A stretch of DNA of 64,000 nt, from assembly GCF_001715295.1 (NCBI RefSeq), contig NZ_MDKB01000002.1, positions 494,499-558,498 on the forward strand. Reading direction: 5' to 3'. Shown here one piece after another: positions 33,754 to 42,549 of this stretch. Numbering within the stretch: the stretch's first letter is position 1; every line of letters begins with the position of its first letter. Below the pieces are notes generated by a model that saw nothing but the letters and a program-made list of their open reading frames with translations, searched no databases and had not been told where the DNA came from. The position numbers were made by a program, and so were the translations under genes. The DNA comes from Streptomyces griseus. GTDB lineage: Bacteria > Actinomycetota > Actinomycetes > Streptomycetales > Streptomycetaceae.

Positions 33754-34998
33754 TCAGCCGGCCTGGCGGCCCGAGACCTCGGCGAGGTACGCGTTCGTCT
33801 TCTCCGGCTCGAAGAAGAAGTTGTCGAAGTCCGCCGGGTCGTTGAACCCGTTGGCGAAGCGGTCCGCGACGGGCTGGAGCCGGCCGGCGGCACCGATCAG
33901 GTTCAGCACGTGCTCGGGGGGAACGCCGAGCATCGCGTTCGTCCACTTCACGACGTGCTGCGTGTTCTCCCAGTGCCGGTCGAAGGTGGCCTGCATCCAC
34001 TCCGCGTCGAACTCACGGTCGCCGTGCTCGATGATCGACCGGAGATAGGAGTGGGCGCACTTGGACGCCGTGTTCGAGCCCTGGCCGGTGATCGGGTCGT
34101 TGGCCACGACCACGTCGCCCACCCCGAGGACCAGGCCGCCCCCGGGCAGCCGGCCGATCGGCTTGCGGACGGTGGGGGCGTAACGGCCCGCCAACGTCCC
34201 GTTGGCGTCGGTCAGCTCGACCTTGGTGGCTCGTGCGTACTCCCACGGCGTGAACTGCTCCATGAGCTCCAGCGTCTTCGCCAGGTGCTCCGAGGGGTCC
34301 TTGATGCCCTGGAAGGCGTCCAGCGGGCCGCCGGGAACGCCCTCCCAGAAGAGGATGTCCGCCCGTCCCGACGTGGTCAGGGTCGGCATGACGAAGAGCT
34401 CGCCGACACCCGGGACCAGGTTGCAGCGGACCGCGTCGAAGTCCGGGTGCTCAGGGCGCGGGCCCATCCCGTGGACGTAGGCGACCGCCAGCGCGCGCTG
34501 CGGGGTGTCGAACGGCGAACGGGAGGCGTCCCTGCCGAACATGGAGACCAGCTCGCCCTTGCCCGCCGAGACCATCACCAGGTCGTAGGTGCGGGAGAAG
34601 TAGTCGAGGTCGGAGACGGCCGCGCCGTGGATGACGAGCTGGCCGCCGCGCTGGGCGAAGGTCTCCATCCAGCCGGCCATCTTGACCCGCTGGTCGACGG
34701 ACTGGGCGTACCCCTCGAGCCTGCCCACCCAGTCGACGGCGCGCGAGGAGTCCGGCGCGGCGACCGAGACGCCGAGGCCCTCGATGCGCGGGGCCTGCGA
34801 CTCCCAGAAGTTCAGCTGGAGCTCGCGCTCGTACTCGAGCGCGGTGTGGAACATGCACTGCGTCGACATGACCCGCCCGGACCGGATCTCGTCCGCCGTG
34901 CGGTTGGACATGAGGGTGACCTCGTACCCTGCGGACTGCAGGCCGAGAGCCAGCTGGAGACCGGACTGGCCGGCTCCGACTATGAGTATCTTCCGCAT
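33754..34998 (-). CDS. styrene/indole monooxygenase-like flavoprotein
   Basis: FAD-dependent oxygenase of the StyA type, 414 residues. The N-terminal dinucleotide motif is ILIVGAGQSGLQLALGL (residues 4-20), and a second FAD region is GGGLVLGVGDVVVANDPITGQGSN. StyA enzymes epoxidise alkenes or oxidise indole and need a separate flavin reductase, which is not seen here. It follows the conservon GTPase by 36 bases on the same strand, with a GGAGAA site, so it is probably an effector of that operon. The substrate is unknown. Confidence 0.85.
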   Translation of the reverse strand: MRKILIVGAGQSGLQLALGLQSAGYEVTLMSNRTADEIRSGRVMSTQCMFHTALEYERELQLNFWESQAPRIEGLGVSVAAPDSSRAVDWVGRLEGYAQSVDQRVKMAGWMETFAQRGGQLVIHGAAVSDLDYFSRTYDLVMVSAGKGELVSMFGRDASRSPFDTPQRALAVAYVHGMGPRPEHPDFDAVRCNLVPGVGELFVMPTLTTSGRADILFWEGVPGGPLDAFQGIKDPSEHLAKTLELMEQFTPWEYARATKVELTDANGTLAGRYAPTVRKPIGRLPGGGLVLGVGDVVVANDPITGQGSNTASKCAHSYLRSIIEHGDREFDAEWMQATFDRHWENTQHVVKWTNAMLGVPPEHVLNLIGAAGRLQPVADRFANGFNDPADFDNFFFEPEKTNAYLAEVSGRQAG

Positions 34999-35034
34999 CG
35001 CGGTTCTCCGTAACGTGAGCCTGGTTGCGTCGGG

Positions 35035-35688
35035 TTACGCGGGAGTGACGTCGAGGGCGTGCCCCACCAGGGCGAGCAGCGACTCGACGACCGTGATCCT
35101 CTTACGCGCGTCCATGATCAGAACAGGCACCTCCGGCGGCACGGACAGGGCGTCCCTGACGTCCTGCTCCGCGTAACCGGTCGTTCCCTCGAAGTGGTTG
35201 ACGGCCACGATGTACGGGAGCCCGCAGCTCTCGAAGTAGTCGAGCGCCGCGAAGCAGTCGGCGAGGCGGCGGGTGTCGGCGAGCACGATCGCGCCGATCG
35301 CACCGCGCACGAGGTCGTCCCACATGAACCAGAACCGTTGCTGGCCGGGGGTTCCGAAGACGTACAGCACGAGGTCGTTGTCGAGCGTCAGACGCCCGAA
35401 GTCCATCGCGACGGTCGTGGTGGCCTTGTCGGGCGTGGCGCTGAGGTCGTCGATGGCCTCACTGGCCTGCGTCATCAGCGCTTCGGTCTGGAGCGGGGTT
35501 ATCTCGGAGACCGAACGGACGAAGGTCGTCTTGCCCACCCCGAACCCGCCCGCCACCACGATCTTCGTGGCGACCGGGGCGCGGCTGTGGTCGAGCTGCC
35601 AGTCCTGCACCGCTTCGTCGTCGGCCACGTCCGGCGGCCCCGGCCGGCGCGGGGTGAAGAGCGGCGCCTCAGAGACGACGGAGTCCAT
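35035..35688 (-). CDS. cvnD: conservon small GTPase CvnD
   Basis: A Ras/MglA-like GTP-binding switch of 217 residues. The P-loop is GGFGVGKTTFVRS (about 48-60), the switch region has ATTTVAMDFGRLTL and FGTPGQQRFWFMWDDL, and base recognition fits VAVNHFEG. In conservons this protein works with the roadblock and DUF742 partners at the membrane. The ATG at 35688 lies 20 bases inside the end of cvnC, so the two are co-translated. Confidence 0.93.
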   Translation of the reverse strand: MDSVVSEAPLFTPRRPGPPDVADDEAVQDWQLDHSRAPVATKIVVAGGFGVGKTTFVRSVSEITPLQTEALMTQASEAIDDLSATPDKATTTVAMDFGRLTLDNDLVLYVFGTPGQQRFWFMWDDLVRGAIGAIVLADTRRLADCFAALDYFESCGLPYIVAVNHFEGTTGYAEQDVRDALSVPPEVPVLIMDARKRITVVESLLALVGHALDVTPA

Positions 35689-36082
35689 TGAGCACCCTTT
35701 CGAGCAGTGCGCGGTCGGGCTGGCCGGCGCCGTGACCGGTTCCGTACACGCGGATCTTTCCCTGGTCGGCCAGGTCGCTGAGCAGCACCCGTACCACACC
35801 GAGAGGCATCTTCAGCAGCGCGGAGATCTCCGCGACCGTGCGCATGCGCCGGCAGAGCTCGACGATGGCGCGGAGTTCCGGCATCACCCGTGAGGCGAGG
35901 TTCCCGTTCGTGAGCTCACGCCGCTCCTCGGGGGCTTCCAGCGCGGCGACGAACGTCTCGACGAGCAGGACGTGGCCGAAGCGGGTACGGCCGCCGGTGA
36001 GCGAGTACGGGCGGACCCGGGCGGGCTTGCGGTCGGACCCCCGGACGGGGAGTCTGCGTACGGGCTCGGCGGCTGAGGTCAC
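35669..36082 (-). CDS. cvnC: conservon DUF742 protein CvnC
   Basis: A 137-residue DUF742 protein with RVRPYSLTGGRTR near the N-terminus and a winged-helix-like C-terminal half (AEISALLKMPLGVVRVLLSDLADQGKI). It probably links the roadblock protein to the GTPase or to DNA. The GTG at 36082 overlaps the cvnB stop (GTGA), which fixes the start despite a longer open frame. Confidence 0.92.
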   Translation of the reverse strand: MTSAAEPVRRLPVRGSDRKPARVRPYSLTGGRTRFGHVLLVETFVAALEAPEERRELTNGNLASRVMPELRAIVELCRRMRTVAEISALLKMPLGVVRVLLSDLADQGKIRVYGTGHGAGQPDRALLERVLNGLRRL

Positions 36083-36567
36083 TGGGCGCTCTCCATCGAT
36101 GTGCGCAGCTCGCTGCGGAGTTCGGGGGTGAGTACGTGTCCGGCGCGGCCGACGAAGAGCGCCATGTGGTAGGCGATGACGCTCATGTCGCAGTCGGGGG
36201 TGGCGTGCACACCGAGGAGGGAACCGTCGCTGATGGACATGACGAAGACGCTGCCCTCGTCCATCGCGACCATCGTCTGCTTGACACCGCCGCCGTCCAT
36301 CAGCTTCGCGGCACCGACCGTGAGGGACCCGATGCCGGAGACGATGGTGGCGAGGTCGGCGCTGGAGCCTCTGGGGCCTCTGGCGCCCTCCGCGCGCCCT
36401 GCCGCCCGGGCCGCCGTGAGGCCGGGGTCCGAGGAGAGCAGCATCAGTCCGTCGGACGATACGACCGTGACCGAGTGGACCCCTGGCACCTCCTCCACGA
36501 GATTGCTCAGCAGCCAGTGCAGGTTCCGGGCCTCGGCGCTCAGCCCGAACGTGCTGGATGCGGTCAC
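36079..36567 (-). CDS. cvnB: conservon roadblock/LC7 protein CvnB
   Basis: Roadblock/LC7-fold protein of 162 residues (LHWLLSNLVEEVPGVHSVTVVSSDGLML, IGSLTVGAAKLMDGG). It acts as a likely regulator or GTPase-activating partner for CvnD. The GTG at 36567 has AGGAGG upstream and overlaps the cvnA stop. The C-terminal part is longer than in the minimal fold, with ATPDCDMSVIAYHMALFV completing it. Confidence 0.93.
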   Translation of the reverse strand: MTASSTFGLSAEARNLHWLLSNLVEEVPGVHSVTVVSSDGLMLLSSDPGLTAARAAGRAEGARGPRGSSADLATIVSGIGSLTVGAAKLMDGGGVKQTMVAMDEGSVFVMSISDGSLLGVHATPDCDMSVIAYHMALFVGRAGHVLTPELRSELRTSMESAQ

Positions 36568-39500
36568 CTGTGTGCCTCCTCGACTGTGTCCCCCGTCTCA
36601 TCGATGCGACCGTGCGTGGGATCGGCCATCTCCACGCGGCCGGTCCGGTCCGTGCTCCGCGCGTCCGTGTCCCCGGTGATGTCCGCGTCCCCGGTGGTCT
36701 CCGTGTCCCCGGTGGTCTCCGCCTCGACGTCGCGCCGGCCCTCCTTGGCGCCCTGGTGGAAACCGCCGAGCTTGCGCCGCAGGGCCTCCTTGTCCACGCC
36801 GCCCGGGCGTTCGGTGACCGGGGAGGCTGCGGGGGCCACGACCTTGGGCGTGCGCTTGGGCAGGCCCTTGTCGGTGAGGCGCAGGGGCGAGGGCGCCGGG
36901 TCGGGCACCTCCTCGCCCAGCCCGGTCAGGGGCTGCCGAGGGCCGGGGAGGGACGGGGAGGCCGGGTCGGCCGCGGGGCTCGTGTCGGCGGCGCGCTCGT
37001 GGCGGTCGGGCCCGATGGCGTACGGTCCCGGCGCGTCCTGCCGCTCGGTGAGGTCCTGCGGGGCGGACGGCTCCGGGCGTGCGGGGGCGTCCCGCGGCGC
37101 GGCATGTTCCTGGCGAGCGGGTGCGTCCTGCGCCGCCGGGGCGTCGTGGAGCCCGGGCAGGCGGAACTGCATCGTGGTCTCGGCCGGGGACTCGACGGGT
37201 GCGGACGCTTTGGGCGCCTGCGCCCCGGGAGCGGGCTCGTCGGGCACCGGACCCGGAGCCGGAGCCGGCGCCTCGGCGTCGCTCCCCCGCGCACCGGACT
37301 CCTCGGCTGCCGGCGGCTGTTCCCCGGCGTCGCGGATCGTCTTCTCGGCCGCCGCGATCAGGGGGTCCTCGGCGGGCGCCGCCGAACGCTGCGGCAACGT
37401 GTTGGAGTTGGCCTCCGCGACCGAACCCGGCAGGTTCAGCGCGGGCGCGTCCCCCGGCAGTTGCACGGCCGGCGGGGCCGCCGTGGGCGGCGCCTCGGGC
37501 AGCAGGGTCTGCGGGAGTACGACGACGACGGTCACCCCGTTCCCCTTCTGCTCGCGCAGCTGGACCCGTACACCGTGGCGGGCCGCGAGCAGCGACGTCA
37601 CCTGGAGCCCCAGTCCGGCCCCGTCCGCGGCCTGTTCGCCCGCCTCGAAGGAGGCCGGGTCGGCCAGCCTGGCATTGAGCTCGCTCATCCGGACCGTCGA
37701 CATGCCGATGCCCTCGTCCTGGATGGAGAGCATCACCTCACCGGTCTCCAGCAGCCAGCCGGAGAGCTCGACATGCGAGTCCGGCGGCGAGAACGAGGTC
37801 GCGTTCTCCAGGAGTTCGGCGACCAGGTGGCTCAGGTCGTCGGCGGCGAAGCCCGCGATCCGGGCGTGCGGCGGCAGGGAGCGGATGGTCACCCGCTCGT
37901 ACCGCTCGATCTCGCTGACGGCGGCGCGCAGGACGTCGACGAGCGGGATCGGCCCCGCGTGCGTGTGGCCGTGCTCGGCGCCCGCGAGGACCAGCATGTT
38001 CTCGCTGTGGCGCCGCATGACGGTGGCCATGTGGTCCAGTTTGAAGAGCGTGGCGAGACGCTCCGGGTCCTGCTCCCGGTCCTCCAGGCCCTCGATGACC
38101 CCGAGCTGGCGCTCGACGAGTCCCAGGGTCCGCAGCGAGAGGTTGACGAAGGTGTGGTGGACCGTGTTCTTCAGCTGCTCCAGCTGGGTGCCGAGCTCCG
38201 TCACCCGGGCCTGGAGTTCGGTGCGCTCCACGGTGAGCGCCTCACGGCCCGCGAGAAGTTCGGCGCGCTCGGACTCCAGCCCCTCCAGCCTGCCCGTGAC
38301 GCCCTGGTGCAGCCCGTGCAACTTGGCGTGGAGGGCGTTGATGGACCGGACGACCTGGGCGAACTCGTCGTTGCGCCCGGTGTAGCGGACGGGCTCGGCA
38401 GTCTCGGGTTCCGCGGCGATACGGGCCGCACCGATGCGCAGGACGGCGAGCGGCTGGGTCAGGGTCCGGGCCACGGCGGTGGAGACGCCGATGGCGATCA
38501 GGGCGCAGCCGCCGAGCAGGGCGAGGCGGAGTTCGAGAGCGGTGACGTCGTCGTCCCGCAGCGCCTCCAGGCGCTTGACCTGTGCGGTGCCCAGGGCCGA
38601 TTCGACGCTCCGCATGCGGTCGATACGGGCGGAGAGCGCCGCACCCACCTTCTTGCGGTCGGACTTCCGCTCCGTGTCCGACAGTTCGGGGCGGTCCGTG
38701 AGCCGGGTGAGGTACTTCTCCGCGCTGTTGACCTCGGGCCCGGTGACCGTGGAGGCCAGCCTGTCCCGGGCGGTGGGCCCGGCGGCCTGGTCGAAGTCGG
38801 CGAGGGAGGCGAGCTCGCGGACGCGGGTCTGCTGGGCGGCGGCGCTCAGCTCGTCGCGGGTACGGTCGTCCTCGCTGTCGCCCTCGTCCTGCGTCTGGAC
38901 CGGCAGCCCGGTGAAGGGATCGATCGGGTCCGCCGGTTGCGCACCGGGCACGGAGAGCGCGGCCAGGAGCAGGCCCCGGGTCGCGGAGGCCTGCTCGACC
39001 GCGCCACCGAGGGCGAGCGGGGCACGGGTGGCCTCGGCGGCCCGCGGCGGAGTCTTGTCGGCGAGCTCGGCGGCGAGGCCGTGCAGCTTGGCGATGATCT
39101 CCGTGTAGGCCTGGTAGGCCTCCATGGCGGAGCCCTTGCCTGTGAGGGCGTCCCGGCGCACCGAGGGAATGGTGGAGAGATCCCGGCGCAGCGCCGCGGG
39201 GGCCGCCTCGTGGATCTCGTCCACCTGCTGGTCGACGCGGGCCGCCGGGCTCGCGGGCTCGCCGCGGTCCTTGCCGCCCTCGTCCTCACGGCCGGCCGCG
39301 ACGAACGCGGTGACCTCGTCGCGCTCGTCCGCGAGGGAGTGCGCGAGGGAGATCGCCTGCTGGTTCAGCTCGGCGAGCGTGACGAGCCGCTGGGACTCGT
39401 TGAGGTCGGAGGAGGCGCCCAGGGCCGCCGGGGCGCCCGCCGCGATGACGGTGATCCCGACGACCGCCACGCCGGCGACGAGCCGGCTGCGTACCCGTAC

Positions 39501-39614
39501 GGTCCGCTTGCCGTCACCTGCTGCCGGAGTCACCGCCCCGGTCTCCTCGTGCGTGCCGTCCTTGCTCCGAGGCCGCTTCTTCTGCACCGGTGCTCGCAAT
39601 CTTGACTCGTCCAC
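36564..39614 (-). CDS. cvnA: conservon sensor kinase-like protein CvnA
   Basis: A 1016-residue membrane sensor. It has a basic cytoplasmic start, TM1 (about 41-62), a large NIT-type outer sensor region, TM2 (about 360-380), a HAMP-like linker (RTLTQPLAVLRIGAARIA), a coiled coil, and an HATPase_c domain (LLENATSFSPPDSHV; DEGIGMS; GAGLGLQVTSLLAARHGV). As usual for conservons no clear phospho-acceptor His box is seen. The last ~300 residues are a Pro/Ala-rich tail followed by a short conserved end (RRKLGGFHQGAKEG). First gene of the operon. Confidence 0.92.
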   Translation of the reverse strand: MDESRLRAPVQKKRPRSKDGTHEETGAVTPAAGDGKRTVRVRSRLVAGVAVVGITVIAAGAPAALGASSDLNESQRLVTLAELNQQAISLAHSLADERDEVTAFVAAGREDEGGKDRGEPASPAARVDQQVDEIHEAAPAALRRDLSTIPSVRRDALTGKGSAMEAYQAYTEIIAKLHGLAAELADKTPPRAAEATRAPLALGGAVEQASATRGLLLAALSVPGAQPADPIDPFTGLPVQTQDEGDSEDDRTRDELSAAAQQTRVRELASLADFDQAAGPTARDRLASTVTGPEVNSAEKYLTRLTDRPELSDTERKSDRKKVGAALSARIDRMRSVESALGTAQVKRLEALRDDDVTALELRLALLGGCALIAIGVSTAVARTLTQPLAVLRIGAARIAAEPETAEPVRYTGRNDEFAQVVRSINALHAKLHGLHQGVTGRLEGLESERAELLAGREALTVERTELQARVTELGTQLEQLKNTVHHTFVNLSLRTLGLVERQLGVIEGLEDREQDPERLATLFKLDHMATVMRRHSENMLVLAGAEHGHTHAGPIPLVDVLRAAVSEIERYERVTIRSLPPHARIAGFAADDLSHLVAELLENATSFSPPDSHVELSGWLLETGEVMLSIQDEGIGMSTVRMSELNARLADPASFEAGEQAADGAGLGLQVTSLLAARHGVRVQLREQKGNGVTVVVVLPQTLLPEAPPTAAPPAVQLPGDAPALNLPGSVAEANSNTLPQRSAAPAEDPLIAAAEKTIRDAGEQPPAAEESGARGSDAEAPAPAPGPVPDEPAPGAQAPKASAPVESPAETTMQFRLPGLHDAPAAQDAPARQEHAAPRDAPARPEPSAPQDLTERQDAPGPYAIGPDRHERAADTSPAADPASPSLPGPRQPLTGLGEEVPDPAPSPLRLTDKGLPKRTPKVVAPAASPVTERPGGVDKEALRRKLGGFHQGAKEGRRDVEAETTGDTETTGDADITGDTDARSTDRTGRVEMADPTHGRIDETGDTVEEAHR

Positions 39615-39950
39615 CCATGAAGCAGAGGTGACGCTCGGTCACGTGAAAAGGCGCCCCCACCCCTGATACGGCTTCTGACCATTCCAGTGCTTTTGGGAGG
39701 GGGGCGCGCATCGACCGCTCCGCCACACGAACGAGTGAACAGCACTCCCGAGTTGGCGAACAACTCTCCCCACGGGAGCCCGCGGTCATGCGTGGGACGC
39801 CGGGTGGAAGTTCGGCCCAGGCTTTGGGAAGATGCGCGCCCGCATATGCGCGGAGGAGCTGCCTCCCTCCGAGGAGCGGCTCCGACCTGCCATGACGTCC
39901 CGGCGCCGGTGGTGTGCAGGCCCCGTGAAGGCGTCGTGCAGACTGGCCGG
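39615..39950. other. divergent control region, cvn operon and PP2C-like gene
   Basis: No gene is seen in these 336 bases. A GCGCCCCC (39651-39658) / GGGGGCGC (39700-39707) inverted repeat lies close to the cvnA start and could bind a regulator. A/T-richer patches at 39612-39700 fit a promoter for cvnA, but no convincing -35/-10 pair stands out. Confidence 0.4.
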
Positions 39951-40736
39951 ATGCGCATCGAACTCGCCACCGAGCCGGGCAGCCCCGAACGCCCCAACGA
40001 GGACTGGGTGGCGACGGCAGTCCCCGCCACCGGTCAGGGCGGTGTCCTCGTCCTGCTCGACGGGGTCACGCCGCCGGCCGGCGACGTCGGCTGTGTGCAC
40101 CCGGTCCCGTGGTTCACCGCGCGGCTGGGCGGCTCGCTGGTCGAACTGTCCGGTTCGCGACGGGATCTGACTCTCACCGAGGTCCTCGCGGAGTCCATTG
40201 TGCGCACCGCCGATTCACACCGGGCCCGGTGTGACCTTTCTCACGTGCGAACCCCCCAGGCGACGGTGGTCCTGGCACGCTGGGACCGGGAGCGGGTCGA
40301 GCACCTGGTGCTCTCCGACTCCGTGCTTCTCCTGGAGGCTCCCGACGGCACGGTCCAGCCGGTTCTCGACGACCGCCTCGACCGGCTCCCACCCGGCTCC
40401 CTGGCCTCCGAGGCCGTCGCGGACGCACGGGTGCGGAACAAGGAGGGCGGCTTCTTCACGGCCGCCGCCGACCCCCTGGTGGCCTCCCGGGCCGTGGCCG
40501 GCGAGAGCCCGCGCGCGCGGGTCCGGGCGCTGGCCGCCCTGACGGACGGCGCGAGCCGCTGGACGGAGAAGTTCCGTGAGGGCGACTGGACGGCCTCCTT
40601 GGGGCTCCTGCGCAGCGCGGGGGCCCAGGGGCTCATCGACCGCGTCAGGGAGCTGGAGCGCGCCGACACGGACCGCAGGTATCTACGCCGGGGCAAGACG
40701 CACGACGACGCGACCGCGGTGCTCGTCGAGCTGTAG
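39951..40736 (+). CDS. PP2C-like serine phosphatase-fold protein
   Basis: A 261-residue protein of the bacterial PP2C-like group. It begins ATEPGSPERPNEDWVA (the RPNED metal motif), followed by VLVLLDGVTPP (DG motif), LVLSDSVLLLEAPDG, LAALTDGASRW and KTHDDATAVLVEL (last metal Asp). It probably removes phosphate from Ser/Thr, and it lies opposite the conservon. The ATG at 39951 has no strong ribosome-binding site. Confidence 0.75.
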   Translation: MRIELATEPGSPERPNEDWVATAVPATGQGGVLVLLDGVTPPAGDVGCVHPVPWFTARLGGSLVELSGSRRDLTLTEVLAESIVRTADSHRARCDLSHVRTPQATVVLARWDRERVEHLVLSDSVLLLEAPDGTVQPVLDDRLDRLPPGSLASEAVADARVRNKEGGFFTAAADPLVASRAVAGESPRARVRALAALTDGASRWTEKFREGDWTASLGLLRSAGAQGLIDRVRELERADTDRRYLRRGKTHDDATAVLVEL

Positions 40737-40737
40737 G

Positions 40738-40759
40738 CCGCGCCGCCCGCCCGGCGCGG
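40738..40759. terminator. short terminator between PP2C-like and MarR genes
   Basis: CCGCGCC (40738-40744) and GGCGCGG (40753-40759) in the 38-base gap between two converging genes; 8-base loop. Confidence 0.55.
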
Positions 40760-40774
40760 TCCTTCCGGCCGGAC

Positions 40775-41257
40775 TCAGTCCTCGGCGCGGGCGTTCAGGT
40801 GGTGCAGCAGGCGGGCGAGTTCGGCGACCTCGGCCCGGTCCCAGTCCGCCAGCTTGCGGGCGTACCTGCCGCGGCGGGCGTCACGGACGCTGCGGAAGCG
40901 GGCGAGACCCTCGTCGGTGAGGTGGACCAGGGAGGCGCGGCCGTCCGCCGGGTCGTCCTGTCGGGCCACCAGCCCGAGTGCCTCCAGGGCACGCAACTGG
41001 CGGCTCATGGTCGCCTTGCCCACGCCGAAGTAGGCGGCGAGGTCGGTGGCGCGCTGAGGGCCGGCGGATTCGAGCCGGACGAGGAGGCCGTAGGCCGCGG
41101 CCTCGAGGTCCGGGTGCACCTCACGGGCCATTTCCCCCGAGTTGGCCCGCGCCCTGCGCAGAAAGACCGACAACTCGCGCTCCAGCGCCAGGAATTCGTG
41201 GTCCACACCACTCCCGGCCGGCGGACCGGGTTCACTTCCGCTTCCACTGCCGTGCAC
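40775..41257 (-). CDS. MarR-family transcriptional regulator
   Basis: A 160-residue winged-helix regulator with the MarR core: AAYGLLVRLESAGPQRATDLAAYFGVGKATMSRQLRALEALGLV followed by the wing ARQDDPADGRASLVHLT. The GTG at 41257 follows CGAGGGGT; a longer open frame upstream looks non-coding. It is divergent from the GH25 lysozyme gene with a 251-base gap in which I see no clear operator. Confidence 0.9.
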   Translation of the reverse strand: MHGSGSGSEPGPPAGSGVDHEFLALERELSVFLRRARANSGEMAREVHPDLEAAAYGLLVRLESAGPQRATDLAAYFGVGKATMSRQLRALEALGLVARQDDPADGRASLVHLTDEGLARFRSVRDARRGRYARKLADWDRAEVAELARLLHHLNARAED

Positions 41258-41508
41258 GTCAGCACCCCTCGTCCGCTTTCCAGTCGCTGAAAGTTTCTTC
41301 CAGCTCCGGCCATCGCCGCAGCTCCGCCAGTATTTCGCAGGCATAGACCTTCGGCAGCGCCCGGGCCCTCTTCCGGACACGGGTCTACGTGCGTAGCTTC
41401 GTGGGTGCCAAGGGTGGCATGTCCACACCATGGCGACGCACCGCAGGGGTGTCCCGCACCCGTCCCTGCGCCACGCTCCCCCCCCACCGAGCCCTCGGAG
41501 GCACGCAC

Positions 41509-42351
41509 ATGCCCGTGCTCAGACCCGGAACCACGACGTCCCGCCGCTCGCGCTTCACCGCGGTGGGGACGCTCCTCGCCGCCCTCACCCTCCTGGCCGC
41601 CCTGCCGGGCGCCGCATCCGCCGCCGACACCGCCGCCCTCCCCGAACGCGGTACGGCCAGGATGGGCCAGGGGGTCGTCGCCCACGACGGCCAGCGCACC
41701 GGCAGCTCCACCGGTACGACCGCCGTCCAGACCGAAGGCGTGGACGTGAGCAGCCACCAGGGCAACGTGGCCTGGTCGACCCTCTGGAACAGCGGCGTGA
41801 AGTGGGCCTACGTGAAGGCCACCGAGGGGACGTACTACAAGAACACCTACTTCACGCAGCAGTACACCGGCTCGTACAACGTCGGCATGATCCGGGGCAC
41901 TTACCACTTCGCCACGCCCGACACCACGAGCGGCGCGACCCAGGCCAACTACTTCGTGGACAACGGGGGCGGCTGGTCGAAGGACGGGAAGACGCTGCCG
42001 GGCGTGCTCGACATCGAGTGGAACCCGTACGGCGCGCAGTGCTACGGCAAGACCCAGGCCGGCATGGTCTCGTGGATCCGGGACTTCGTGAGCACGTACA
42101 AGGCCCGCACCGGACGGGACGCGGTGATCTACACCGCGACGAGCTGGTGGAAGGACTGCACGGGCAACAGCTCGGCCTTCGGCGCCACCAACCCGCTCTG
42201 GGTGGCCCGGTACAGCTCCACCGTCGGTGAACTCCCGGCCGGCTGGGCCTACTACACGATGTGGCAGTACACCTCGTCCGGCCCCACGGTCGGCGACCAC
42301 AACCACTTCAACGGCGCCCTCGACCGCGTGGTGGCGCTCGCGAACGGCTGA
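41509..42351 (+). CDS. secreted GH25 lysozyme (1,4-beta-N-acetylmuramidase)
   Basis: Cuts the glycan strands of peptidoglycan outside the cell. The signal is about residues 1-38 (TAVGTLLAALTLLAALPGAASA). The GH25 barrel starts at VQTEGVDVSSHQGNV (Asp about 78) and has the catalytic DxE in GVLDIEWNPYG (about 168-170), then AVIYTATSWW and YYTMWQYTSSG. Two Cys may form a disulphide. The ATG at 41509 follows CGGAGG. Followed by two terminator hairpins. Confidence 0.93.
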   Translation: MPVLRPGTTTSRRSRFTAVGTLLAALTLLAALPGAASAADTAALPERGTARMGQGVVAHDGQRTGSSTGTTAVQTEGVDVSSHQGNVAWSTLWNSGVKWAYVKATEGTYYKNTYFTQQYTGSYNVGMIRGTYHFATPDTTSGATQANYFVDNGGGWSKDGKTLPGVLDIEWNPYGAQCYGKTQAGMVSWIRDFVSTYKARTGRDAVIYTATSWWKDCTGNSSAFGATNPLWVARYSSTVGELPAGWAYYTMWQYTSSGPTVGDHNHFNGALDRVVALANG

Positions 42352-42370
42352 CCCGTCCGACGTGGCACCC

Positions 42371-42406
42371 GGGCCCCGGCGACACGCTCCACGTCGCCGG
42401 GGCCCC
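42371..42406. terminator. strong stem-loop after GH25 gene
   Basis: 13-bp arms GGGCCCCGGCGAC (42371-42383) and its complement (42393-42405) with a 9-base loop, 20 bases after the lysozyme stop. Confidence 0.8.
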
Positions 42407-42470
42407 GCCCTCCGCCGATCCCCCGGCCCGCCTGCCCGGGCCGAAGGTCCCCGGCGGGCACACGCGGAAC

Positions 42471-42501
42471 GGCCCGCCCTCCCTCGCGGGAGAGGCGGGC
42501 C
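42471..42501. terminator. strong stem-loop facing lon
   Basis: GGCCCGCC-CTCCC-TCGC-GGGAG-A-GGCGGGCC, about 50 bases past the lon stop on the minus strand. Together with the previous hairpin it separates two convergent units. Confidence 0.8.
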
Positions 42502-42549
42502 GCCCGTACCGGTCGCGCGCGTGATGCCACGCCCGTCACAGCATGGCGC

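Noticed and set aside
36136..39605. Two overlapping long plus-strand frames (749 and 1015 codons)
   Set aside because: They are shadows of the conservon genes. cvnA-B-C-D on the minus strand have clear domains and linked starts.
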